From positions 34,798 to 56,767 of the forward strand of contig DHTF01000054.1 in the NCBI GenBank assembly GCA_002411515.1: a stretch of 21,970 nt of DNA, written 5' to 3'. Every line of letters starts with the position of its first letter. The stretch's first letter is position 1. Under the pieces are notes generated by a model. That model saw only the letters and a program-made list of their open reading frames with translations. It was not told the origin of the DNA and did no database searches. This document shows positions 15,607-21,970 of this stretch, one piece after another. Made by a program: the position numbers and the translations under genes. This DNA comes from Proteiniphilum sp. UBA5267 (GTDB lineage: Bacteria; Bacteroidota; Bacteroidia; Bacteroidales; Dysgonomonadaceae).

Positions 15607-15693
15607 GGAAGTGTGGGTGAGTGGCTGAAACCAGCAGTTTGCTAAACTGCCGTACGGGTAACTGTACCACGAGTTCGAATCTCGTCGCTTCCG
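15607..15693 (+). tRNA. tRNA-Ser (anticodon GCT)
   Basis: Class II tRNA of 87 nt. The acceptor GGAAGTG (15607-15613) pairs with CGCTTCC (15686-15692) with one G-U pair. The anticodon stem-loop GCAGT TTGCTAA ACTGC gives GCT, reading AGC/AGU. The long variable arm contains a GTAC/GTAC stem. The T arm is ACGAG TTCGAAT CTCGT, and the discriminator is G15693. CCA is not encoded; CTC follows. Confidence 0.96.
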
Positions 15694-15703
15694 CTCAAAG
15701 AGG

Positions 15704-15734
15704 CCGTCTCATGTTTGATCATGAGACGGTTTTT
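15704..15734 (+). terminator. Rho-independent terminator of tRNA-Ser
   Basis: CCGTCTCATG (15704-15713) pairs perfectly with CATGAGACGG (15720-15729), loop TTTGAT, followed by five T. Confidence 0.92.
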
Positions 15735-15735
15735 C

Positions 15736-15857
15736 TTGCTACCTTGTTGCTACCTTCTTGTTACCTTCTTGCTACCTTCTCGCTACCTTGTTCGGTATCC
15801 CTCCGTACTTCCCTCGTATATCCCTCGTATATCCCTCGTATATCCCTCGAACATCAA
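15736..15857. repeat. 11-bp tandem repeat array, about 11 units in two drifting families
   Basis: Units 1-5 (15736-15790) are TTGCTACCTTG, TTGCTACCTTC, TTGTTACCTTC, TTGCTACCTTC and TCGCTACCTTG. Units 6-7 are transitional (TTCGGTATCCC, then the 12-bp TCCGTACTTCCC). Units 8-10 (15814-15846) are three exact TCGTATATCCC, and unit 11 is decayed. Each unit keeps a TACC or TATCC core about 11 bp apart, close to one helical turn. The 11-bp period is not a multiple of three, and no plausible protein reads through it. It begins 2 bp after the tRNA-Ser terminator. Confidence 0.9.
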
Positions 15858-15870
15858 GGAGGAGATAACG

Positions 15871-15903
15871 GCCCATTACCAGCCCATTACCTGTGCATTA
15901 CCC
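15871..15903. repeat. Second 11-bp tandem array, three units
   Basis: GCCCATTACCA, GCCCATTACCT and GTGCATTACCC follow each other without gaps; the next bases GTGC start a decayed fourth. The TACC core keeps the 11-bp step of the neighbouring array. From 15904 to about 16041 I see only small inverted repeats (for example ATTGT/ACAAT at 15993-16006) and no gene. Confidence 0.82.
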
Positions 15904-16042
15904 GTGCAGGAAGCTCTTTCTTGAAAATTAGACCCATCTCCAAAATTATTATGGCAGCCTCTAGTCCAGGGATGAGCGCCGGCATGAAGACTATTGTATA
16001 GACAATGTTGATGGTCCAAAGAAAAAAATGATCGAAAATATG

Positions 16043-16073
16043 TTGTATAACATGTTTTTTTGTGCTACCTTTG
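16043..16073 (+). promoter_or_regulatory. Promoter of an unassigned transcript: TTG-N20-TAccTTTG
   Basis: TTG (16043-16045), a 20-bp spacer, and TACCTTTG (16066-16073), matching the tRNA-Ser promoter in layout. It points into the 16080-16506 unit. Confidence 0.65.
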
Positions 16074-16191
16074 TCGTGATTTAAATGGCAAGCGAGTTGT
16101 TTGAAATCATTTTTAGGTTATCATTACATAATGAATGGCTTCTTAAACAGGCGGTTGCCGATGAATCATAACTTTTAAAAAAAAGAAAATT

Positions 16192-16338
16192 ATGACAATC
16201 AGAAACCTAACCAAAGAAGAGATCTTGAGCCAGATAAAGTATCTGGAACAAAACATCTCAAACGGGTCTGTTTCTTATCGTACCAACAGATTGAACAGAC
16301 TGCGTACATTGAGAGCAAGCTTGCGTTGTGCAAGCTAA
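16192..16338 (+). CDS. Small basic hypothetical ORF, 48 codons
   Basis: ATG 16192 to TAA 16336-16338, 48 aa, starting MTIRNLTKEEILSQIKYLEQ and ending in an Arg/Leu-rich helix-like tail with no acidic residue in the last 29 positions. The upstream bases are A-rich (TTTTAAAAAAAAGAAAATT), as before many Bacteroidetes genes, and a good promoter lies about 120 bp upstream. I recognise no family. Against it: the final codons form a perfect hairpin with the stop (16318-16336), and other frames downstream also look protein-like, so this could be a relic or a structured RNA instead of a gene. Confidence 0.4.
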   Translation: MTIRNLTKEEILSQIKYLEQNISNGSVSYRTNRLNRLRTLRASLRCAS

Positions 16339-16480
16339 GGATCACTAATCCGGAGAGCAGAAAGCAGGAATGGCCTGCAAGTATGCCGATGCGGTGGGAA
16401 CCGAGACGCTGCTGAAGCTGAGTAACCGAAAGGTTCACGCAAGCTTTTTCTATGAATTTTATTTACAACTTATATATTAC

Positions 16481-16506
16481 AGGCTATCCTATGGATAGCT
16501 TTTTTT
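16481..16506 (+). terminator. Rho-independent terminator of the unassigned transcript
   Basis: GCTATCC (16483-16489), loop TAT, GGATAGC (16493-16499), followed by seven T (16500-16506). Confidence 0.9.
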
Positions 16507-16578
16507 GTTTGTGAAAGAGATTTATTGATATTTATGCCTAAAACACAGAAAAAGGTGATTTGAGATGTGATTTTTGTA

Positions 16579-16586
16579 TATCTTTG
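16579..16586 (+). promoter_or_regulatory. Bacteroidetes-type -7 element for the aminotransferase gene
   Basis: TATCTTTG, a full TAnnTTTG match, 39 bp before the ATG at 16626. A TTTG at 16559-16562 has a spacer of only 16 bp. Confidence 0.6.
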
Positions 16587-16625
16587 TGTGATTATCTAAC
16601 AAAAAGACTTATTTAATTTATAATT

Positions 16626-17822
16626 ATGATGGATTTATTATCTGCCAGATTGTCTTCCTTGTCCCCGTCGGAGACCTTTGCGATGGCGCAGAAAAGCAAT
16701 GAGCTGAAAGCGCAGGGTATCGATGTAATAAACATGAGTGTGGGTGAGCCCGATTTCACCACTCCCGACCACATCAAACAAGCTGCAAAAAAAGCGATCG
16801 ACGATAATTTTTCATTTTACTCTCCGGTTGCGGGTTTTCCCGACCTGAAGAAGTCGATATGCGACAAGCTGCAAAAAGAAAACGGGCTGGAGTACACACC
16901 CGCACAAATAGTGGTTTCCGGAGGTGCCAAACAATCGCTTTGCAATGTCATTCTCTCTATCATAGACAAAGAGGAAGAGGTCATCATTCCTGCTCCCTAT
17001 TGGGTGAGTTATCCAGAAATGGTGAAGCTGGCCGAAGGAAAATCGGTGTTTGTCTATGCCGGCATTAACCAGGATTTCAAGATCACACCCCAGCAACTGG
17101 AAGAAGCCATTACCCCAAAAACCAAGGCGCTGATTCTCTGTTCTCCCTCCAACCCCACGGGAAGCGTCTATACCAAGGAGGAGCTTCAGGCGCTAGTAGC
17201 GGTGTTGGAAAAACACCCGAAGATCTATGTGATTGCCGATGAGATTTACGAACACATCAACTACATCGGACAGCATGAATCCATTGCTCAGTTTGCCACC
17301 CTCCGCGACCGGGTGATTGTGGTGAACGGTGTGTCGAAGGGATATGCCATGACCGGCTGGCGCATTGGCTGGATTGCCGCGCCACAATGGATTTCTGCTG
17401 CCTGCAGCATGTTACAGGGACAATATACTTCCGGTCCTTCCTCTATTTCTCAGAGAGCGGCCCTGGCTGCCTATACCGGAGATCAGTCCTGTGTGAGCGA
17501 GATGAGGGTGGCCTTTGAAAGAAGACGCAACCTCATTGTGAAGCTGCTCGGCGAGATACCGGGGCTGAATGTAAACAACCCGATGGGCGCATTTTACATC
17601 TTTCCCGAGTGCAAAAGTTATCTCGGCAAATCCTACAATGGGAAAACGGTGAACAGCGCTACCGATGTGGCCATGTATCTGCTCGAAGAAGCGCACGTGG
17701 CTTGTGTGGGCGGTGATGCCTTTGGTGCCCCGGGATGCATTCGGTTATCGTATGCCACCTCCGATGAAAATATTGAGAAAGCTGTTGCACGTATAAAAGT
17801 TGCGTTGGCAAAATTGTCCTGA
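16626..17822 (+). CDS. Class I PLP-dependent aminotransferase (aspartate aminotransferase type)
   Basis: 398 aa. The PLP lysine is K238 in SKGYAMTGWRIGW. Other class I residues are N176 in SPSNPTG, D205 and Y208 in IADEIYEH, and the substrate-carboxylate arginine in the C-terminal CIRLSYATSD. The order and length match the Ib-type aspartate aminotransferases common in bacteria (AspC/AspB-like), which interconvert aspartate and 2-oxoglutarate with oxaloacetate and glutamate; activity toward aromatic amino acids or prephenate cannot be excluded. The start is ATG 16626, with a second ATG directly after it. It is monocistronic with its own -7 element; the next gene is convergent. Confidence 0.93.
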   Translation: MMDLLSARLSSLSPSETFAMAQKSNELKAQGIDVINMSVGEPDFTTPDHIKQAAKKAIDDNFSFYSPVAGFPDLKKSICDKLQKENGLEYTPAQIVVSGGAKQSLCNVILSIIDKEEEVIIPAPYWVSYPEMVKLAEGKSVFVYAGINQDFKITPQQLEEAITPKTKALILCSPSNPTGSVYTKEELQALVAVLEKHPKIYVIADEIYEHINYIGQHESIAQFATLRDRVIVVNGVSKGYAMTGWRIGWIAAPQWISAACSMLQGQYTSGPSSISQRAALAAYTGDQSCVSEMRVAFERRRNLIVKLLGEIPGLNVNNPMGAFYIFPECKSYLGKSYNGKTVNSATDVAMYLLEEAHVACVGGDAFGAPGCIRLSYATSDENIEKAVARIKVALAKLS

Positions 17823-17896
17823 TCGCGGCAATGGCAAAAATGATCGCAACGGGAATGAAAAGATGAAGAACCGTTGCGGAGAATAATAAATAAACA

Positions 17897-17927
17897 GAGG
17901 GCTCCGTCACATTGTGATGGAGCCCTC
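17897..17927 (-). terminator. Terminator of the endonuclease/phosphatase-family gene
   Basis: GAGGGCTCCGTCAC (17897-17910) pairs with GTGATGGAGCCCTC (17914-17927), 14 bp with one G-U pair and a 3-nt loop. The T-rich tail lies on the minus strand (TGTTTATTTATTATT), so it mainly serves the minus-strand gene but may also stop the convergent aminotransferase transcript. Confidence 0.85.
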
Positions 17928-17954
17928 CGTCGTTTCCGGGTAGAAAGGAAATGC

Positions 17955-18815
17955 TTAGAATATTGCTTTCACCATGACCGGGAAATGGTCCGATGGAAAG
18001 CGTCCATAGGGCAATTCGTTGAGAACGCCGTACTTCTTGACCTTGATTTGCGGTGTCACCCATATGTAATCGATGCGGTTTTCACCGGGGGAGTCCATGC
18101 TATAGGAGTTGAAAGTGCCGATTGTTCCATAAGGAGGCTCTTCGGTTACCAGATAAGAGTCGTTCAACAGTTTCGATCCATAAATGATTTGAATAGGCTC
18201 CGATTGGGGCGTGGCATTGAAATCGCCAGTGACAAACACCGGCGTGTTTCCCGCTATCTTTTGTATGCGTTCTATCAGCAACAGCGAAGAATTCTTTCGG
18301 GCCACCTGTCCCTGGTGGTCGTAATGCACATTGAACGCATAAAATACCTTTCCCGATTTCTTTTCTTTGAATTTCGCCCAGGAGCAGATGCGGTTGCAGC
18401 AAGTGGCATCCCAACCTTTGCCTGGTACCTCCGGCGTTTCGGAGAACCAGAAATTGCCGCTCTGCAGCAGCTTGAACCGCTCTTTTTTGTAGATGATGGC
18501 CGAGTGCTCACCCGCGTCTTTGCCATCATCGCGGCCGCCGCCTGTGTAAGTGTAGTCGCCCAGTTCAAGAATCCCATCCAACTGATGTTTAAAGCCCTCC
18601 TGGGTACCAATGATATCCAGTTCGTGAAAACGAATTAACCCTTTCACCAGCTCTTTGCGATGGGGCCAGGCATTCTCTCCATCACTGGGTGTGTCCATTC
18701 TCAAATTAAATGAAGAAATACGTAGGGTGGTCTGTTTTTTGTCTTTTGCCGATAACCCCGTCACCGACAGGAGGATGAGGCAAATCCATGTGATCGTTTT
18801 TTTTGTCATTGTCAT
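17955..18815 (-). CDS. Secreted endonuclease/exonuclease/phosphatase-family hydrolase
   Basis: 286 aa. Residues 1-23 form a Sec signal peptide (TKK, hydrophobic core, then GLSA before KDKK). There is no lipobox, so export to the periplasm or beyond is expected. The EEP metal-phosphoesterase core is complete: N37 (SFNLRMD), E73 (GTQE), H164 (NVHYDH), D198/N200 (TGDFNATP), D249 (NRIDYIWV) and D276/H277 (SDHFPV). The family includes nucleases, phosphodiesterases and sphingomyelinase-like enzymes; this short secreted Bacteroidetes type has no assured substrate. The start may be M1 or M3 (18809). It is divergent from ileS over 222 bp, with only a weak -7-like TATATTGG (18844-18851, minus). Confidence 0.92.
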   Translation of the reverse strand: MTMTKKTITWICLILLSVTGLSAKDKKQTTLRISSFNLRMDTPSDGENAWPHRKELVKGLIRFHELDIIGTQEGFKHQLDGILELGDYTYTGGGRDDGKDAGEHSAIIYKKERFKLLQSGNFWFSETPEVPGKGWDATCCNRICSWAKFKEKKSGKVFYAFNVHYDHQGQVARKNSSLLLIERIQKIAGNTPVFVTGDFNATPQSEPIQIIYGSKLLNDSYLVTEEPPYGTIGTFNSYSMDSPGENRIDYIWVTPQIKVKKYGVLNELPYGRFPSDHFPVMVKAIF

Positions 18816-18971
18816 GCTGTTGTTGTCTTGTTTTGTTTACATCCCAATATAAAGGTTATGATTGAGGCCGAAAGTAGTTTTTTTTCTCGGGACCGACAAA
18901 TATGAGGCCGGTTATCTGCGATTTATTTTGTGTTTGTGGTTCATGTGCATCGGCTTATCAATATAAGTCGA

Positions 18972-19001
18972 TTGTGATTTCTCAATTTATTACTACCTTT
19001 G
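18972..19001 (+). promoter_or_regulatory. Promoter of ileS: TTG-N19-TAccTTTG
   Basis: TTG (18972-18974), a 19-bp spacer, TACCTTTG (18994-19001), 36 bp before the ATG. No T-box-like leader is present in this short distance. Confidence 0.72.
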
Positions 19002-19037
19002 CATCTTAAAATTTGTACGGCATAAATTTCATTGAGA

Positions 19038-21970
19038 ATGAGTAAGAAGTTCCCGGAATATAATCAATTGAATCTGTCTGATGTAAACAAGGAGATGTTG
19101 AGTTTATGGGATGAAAAGGAGATTTTCAGAAAGAGTCTTGAACAGCGCCAAGGTCATCCCCGGTTTGTGTTTTATGAAGGTCCCCCCTCTGCCAACGGCA
19201 TGCCAGGCATCCATCATGTGATTGCACGATCGATCAAAGATATCTTTTGCCGATACAAGACGATGAAAGGTTTTCTGGTCAACCGCAAAGCCGGATGGGA
19301 TACACACGGCCTTCCGGTGGAGCTTGGCGTGGAAAAATCGATGGGTATCACCAAGGAAGATATCGGGAAAAAGATCACGGTGGAGGAGTACAACGCTGCC
19401 TGCCGCACCGAGGTGATGAAATATACGCGGGAGTGGGAAGAACTGACCCGTAAAATGGGCTACTGGGTAGATATGAGCGAACCCTATATCACCTACGACA
19501 ACCGCTACATCGAAACACTCTGGTATCTGCTCAAAACACTGTACAACAAAAACTACCTTTATAAAGGGTATACCATACAACCTTACTCTCCCGCTGCCGG
19601 AACCGGCCTGAGCACCCATGAGCTGAATCAGCCCGGTTGCTACCGTGATGTAAGGGATACCACCTGCACGGCACAGTTCCTGATTCACAACCCGCTGCCT
19701 GAGTGGCAGGAATTCGGGGAGCCTTTCTTCCTGGCCTGGACCACCACGCCCTGGACACTGCCGTCAAATGTATTGCTGGCAGTAGGAAAGCAGATCGAGT
19801 ATGTAGCGGTGCAGACTTACAACCCCTATACCGGTAAGCCCATGACAGCGGTGCTGGCAAAAAATCTTCTTGGGGTTTATTTCCCGGAGAAAAACCGTGC
19901 ACTGTCGCTGGAAGATTATAAGCCAGGTGATAAAAATGTACCTTACCGCCTGATCGATAAAGTATGGAAAGGTTCCGATCTTGCCGGCCTCGGCTATGAA
20001 CAGCTTATTCCCTGGGTGAAGGCAACGGACAACGCATTTAAGGTGGTGACCGGCGATTTCGTGACCACCGAAGACGGTACGGGCATCGTGCACATCGCGC
20101 CCACCTTTGGTGCCGATGACATGAAAGTGGGAAGAGAAAACGACGTGCCCGGACTGCTGCTCACCGATAAAGAAGGTAATCCCCGTCCCATGGTGGATCT
20201 GACGGGCAAGTTCTTCCGGCTCGAAGATCTGGATCCTGACTTTGTACAGCACAACATGGATGCGGAGCGCTACAAAGAGTATGCAGGACGTTATGTAAAA
20301 AATGCGTACGACGACACGCTCACAGAGGAGGATGCCACGCTCGATGTGGATTTGTCGGTGATGCTGAAACAACAGAACCGTGCTTTCCGCATCGAAAAGC
20401 AAGTTCACAACTATCCGCACTGCTGGCGCACCGACAAGCCGGTGTTGTATTATCCGCTCGATAGCTGGTTTATCCGCACAACGGCATCTCGTGACAAGAT
20501 GATAGAGCTCAACAATACCATCAACTGGAAACCGCAATCTACGGGTACAGGACGTTTTGGCAAATGGCTCGAAAACCTCCAGGACTGGAACCTGAGTCGC
20601 AGTCGTTACTGGGGTACACCGCTGCCAATCTGGCGTACCGAGGACGGTAAAGAGGAGAAATGTATTGGCTCGGTGAAGGAGCTCTACGAGGAGATGAAAA
20701 AGGCGCTGGATGCCGGCGTAATGACCGAACTGCCGTGGAAAGGACTGGATCTGAACGAATACAAGGATCTGTCATATGATCAGATTGATCTGCACCGTCC
20801 TTATGTCGACAATATTGTGCTGGTTTCCGATAGCGGGAAGCCCATGAGACGGGAAGCTGATCTGATTGATGTCTGGTTCGATAGTGGAGCCATGCCTTTT
20901 GCTCAGTTTTTTTATCCGCATATTTCGGAGGAGGAATTTGGAAAAGTATTCCCTGCCGACTTCATTGCCGAAGGTGTCGATCAAACCCGCGGCTGGTTTT
21001 ATACCTTGCACGCCATTGCGTCCATGGTAAAAGGGAGCGTAGCGTTCAAGAATGTGATTTCAAACGGTTTGGTGCTCGATAAGAACGGCAACAAGATGTC
21101 GAAACGTCTGGGCAATGCCGTGGATCCATTCGAGACCATTGAAAAACATGGATCCGATCCCCTTAGGTGGTACATGATCACCAATGCGGCGCCATGGGAC
21201 AACCTCAAATTCGATGTTGAGGGTGTGGAGGAGACCCGTAGAAAATTCTTCGGTACGCTCTACAATACCTATTCCTTTTTTGTCCTATATGCCAATGTGG
21301 ACAACTATCGCGATCAGTATCCACAGATTCCGCTGCAAAAAAGACCTGAGATTGACCGTTGGATCATCTCCCTGTTGCACTCTCTCGTGAAAGAGGTAGA
21401 TCTGGGTTATGCACAATATGAACCAACCAAAGCAGGACGCGCCATAGCCGATTTCGTGAACGACAACCTCAGCAACTGGTACGTGCGCCTGAACCGCAGA
21501 CGTTTCTGGGGAGGCGAGATGACCGATGACAAACTGTCGGCCTACCAGACGCTGTATGAATGTCTGGTGACGGTGACGAAGCTCATGGCGCCCATTGCTC
21601 CCTTCTACGCCGATAAGATGTATCTCGACCTGATCTCGGTCACCCATAGCGAAGAGCTTGAGTCAGTGCACCTGGCCGATTTTCCGCAGGCCGATGAGCA
21701 GCTGATCGATCGGCCACTTGAGGAACAGATGTATCTGGCGCAAACGGCATCATCCATTGTGTTGGCACTGCGACGCAAGGTGAATATCAAGGTGCGTCAG
21801 CCTCTCTCCCGCATCATGATCCCTGTCGTGGACGAAGAGCAGAAGCAAAATATATCAGCCGTTGAGTCGCTCATCCTCAGCGAGGTGAATGTGAAAGAAC
21901 TGCATTTCGTGGATTCGGCCAGTGACATGCTGGTGAAACGGGTCAAGCCTGATTTCAAAAAACTGGGGCC
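19038..21970 (+). CDS. ileS: Isoleucyl-tRNA synthetase, eukaryote-like IleRS2-type with GIHH signature (C-terminus beyond window)
   Basis: 977 complete codons are present of a protein expected to be about 1,100-1,150 aa. It charges tRNA-Ile with isoleucine. The N-terminal Rossmann domain has YEGPPSANGMPGIHH (46-60); the class I HIGH position reads G57-I58-H59-H60 in place of HxGH. AGWDTHGLPVE follows. The CP1 editing domain shows the conserved TTTPWTLPSN and GTGIVHIAPTFGADD segments. Next come WNLSRSRYWGTPLPIW, DVWFDSGAMPF and an intact KMSKR (686-690). The anticodon-binding domain starts near residue 770 (RWIISLLHSLVKEV). Overall the motifs fit the IleRS2 clade. The reading frame is intact to the edge. 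Confidence 0.96.
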   Translation, partial: MSKKFPEYNQLNLSDVNKEMLSLWDEKEIFRKSLEQRQGHPRFVFYEGPPSANGMPGIHHVIARSIKDIFCRYKTMKGFLVNRKAGWDTHGLPVELGVEKSMGITKEDIGKKITVEEYNAACRTEVMKYTREWEELTRKMGYWVDMSEPYITYDNRYIETLWYLLKTLYNKNYLYKGYTIQPYSPAAGTGLSTHELNQPGCYRDVRDTTCTAQFLIHNPLPEWQEFGEPFFLAWTTTPWTLPSNVLLAVGKQIEYVAVQTYNPYTGKPMTAVLAKNLLGVYFPEKNRALSLEDYKPGDKNVPYRLIDKVWKGSDLAGLGYEQLIPWVKATDNAFKVVTGDFVTTEDGTGIVHIAPTFGADDMKVGRENDVPGLLLTDKEGNPRPMVDLTGKFFRLEDLDPDFVQHNMDAERYKEYAGRYVKNAYDDTLTEEDATLDVDLSVMLKQQNRAFRIEKQVHNYPHCWRTDKPVLYYPLDSWFIRTTASRDKMIELNNTINWKPQSTGTGRFGKWLENLQDWNLSRSRYWGTPLPIWRTEDGKEEKCIGSVKELYEEMKKALDAGVMTELPWKGLDLNEYKDLSYDQIDLHRPYVDNIVLVSDSGKPMRREADLIDVWFDSGAMPFAQFFYPHISEEEFGKVFPADFIAEGVDQTRGWFYTLHAIASMVKGSVAFKNVISNGLVLDKNGNKMSKRLGNAVDPFETIEKHGSDPLRWYMITNAAPWDNLKFDVEGVEETRRKFFGTLYNTYSFFVLYANVDNYRDQYPQIPLQKRPEIDRWIISLLHSLVKEVDLGYAQYEPTKAGRAIADFVNDNLSNWYVRLNRRRFWGGEMTDDKLSAYQTLYECLVTVTKLMAPIAPFYADKMYLDLISVTHSEELESVHLADFPQADEQLIDRPLEEQMYLAQTASSIVLALRRKVNIKVRQPLSRIMIPVVDEEQKQNISAVESLILSEVNVKELHFVDSASDMLVKRVKPDFKKLG

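Larger units (their letters stand above)
16080..16506 (+). ncRNA. Candidate structured transcript of unknown family (promoter to terminator, about 430 nt)
   Basis: The interval is bounded by the TTG-N20-TAccTTTG promoter and a strong terminator. It contains the 48-codon ORF, a hairpin AGCTTGC-GTTGT-GCAAGCT (16318-16336), and AACC-GAAA-GGTT (16424-16435), a GNRA-type tetraloop stem. It has no tmRNA tag sequence, no RNase P signature and no tRNA-like ends that I can find. Either an mRNA with long untranslated regions or a noncoding RNA would fit; the exact 5' end is inferred from the promoter. Confidence 0.4.

Noticed and set aside
15482..15670. N-terminal extension of MltG by 63 residues to an upstream start
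   Set aside because: It would overlap tRNA-Ser, its promoter and the mltG -7 element; the ATG at 15481 directly precedes the membrane anchor as in the family.
15736..15903. CRISPR array
   Set aside because: Units are 11 bp, contiguous and degenerate, with no spacers and no cas genes nearby.
15621..16001. Plus-strand open frames over tRNA-Ser and the repeat array (also 15715-15924)
   Set aside because: They start inside the tRNA or its terminator, and the peptides are translations of 11-bp repeats with no family resemblance.
16199..16438. 79-codon minus-strand open frame with a hydrophobic stretch
   Set aside because: No promoter or terminator in that direction, and it opposes the well-bounded plus-strand unit; kept only as a remote alternative.
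16080..16506. tmRNA (ssrA) or RNase P RNA
   Set aside because: No tag ending in ALAA, no tRNA-like acceptor and T arm at the ends, and no RNase P core motif is visible.
15607..16506. Integrated element using tRNA-Ser as attachment site
   Set aside because: No copy of the tRNA 3' end recurs downstream and no integrase gene is present in the window.
17874..18638. 254-codon plus-strand open frame
   Set aside because: Shadow of the secreted EEP-family gene on the minus strand, which has every catalytic motif.
19206..19217. Loss of the HIGH motif as evidence that ileS is a pseudogene
   Set aside because: The frame is intact, all other motifs are present, and GxHH is a known functional variant in IleRS2 enzymes.
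19764..20537. 257-codon minus-strand open frame
   Set aside because: Antisense to ileS within the editing domain; no promoter or family signal.

Overview
The window looks like chromosomal DNA from a member of the Bacteroidetes, probably order Bacteroidales and close to Dysgonomonadaceae or Porphyromonadaceae; the family placement is inference. The direct reasons are: (i) at least nine upstream regions carry the Bacteroidetes -7 word TAnnTTTG, some with a TTTG/TTG about 20 bp upstream; (ii) Shine-Dalgarno sequences are absent or weak and leaders are AT-rich; (iii) the proteins are of Bacteroidetes type, such as the LID-less 191-aa adenylate kinase, Obg with an acidic tail, paired rsfS and ftsH, lipoproteins, and a eukaryote-like IleRS. 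Almost everything is core housekeeping. I see no insertion sequence, prophage or CRISPR array.

Layout. 1-2600: the N-terminal two fifths of tex (minus, running off the left edge) faces away from radA (plus). 2675-2822: a tRNA-Cys gene with promoter and terminator. 2889-3203: a small coiled-coil protein (minus). 3391-5993: an adk-obg-pgeF operon (plus), closed by a bidirectional terminator shared with a convergent Fe/Mn superoxide dismutase (minus, 6134-6823) that carries a lipoprotein signal. 7015-9580: rsfS-ftsH (minus). 9720-12428: a GntP-family permease and a secreted two-domain DUF1080 (3-keto-disaccharide hydrolase family) lipoprotein (minus). 12551-14456: ribF and an aldo/keto reductase (plus), whose stop overlaps that of the convergent mltG (14453-15481, minus). 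15551-15734: tRNA-Ser(GCT) with its own promoter and terminator. 15735-16620: about 0.9 kb without a recognisable gene. 16626-17822: a class I aminotransferase (plus). 17955-18815: a secreted endonuclease/exonuclease/phosphatase-family protein (minus). 19038-21970: ileS (plus, C-terminus beyond the right edge).

The most unusual part is 15735-16506. After the tRNA-Ser terminator comes an array of 11-bp tandem units in drifting families, then a second three-copy 11-bp array. A good Bacteroidetes promoter (TTG-N20-TAccTTTG) follows, and then a roughly 430-nt transcription unit ending in a strong terminator. That unit contains a 48-codon ORF and several hairpins and matches no RNA or protein family I know. 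Three further points stand out. IleRS has GIHH in place of the class I HIGH signature, the swap associated with mupirocin hyper-resistance in IleRS2 enzymes. The superoxide dismutase has a lipoprotein leader followed by a second start exactly where a cytosolic enzyme would begin. The ribF start is displaced by one base in a T-run, leaving TTG as the likely start.
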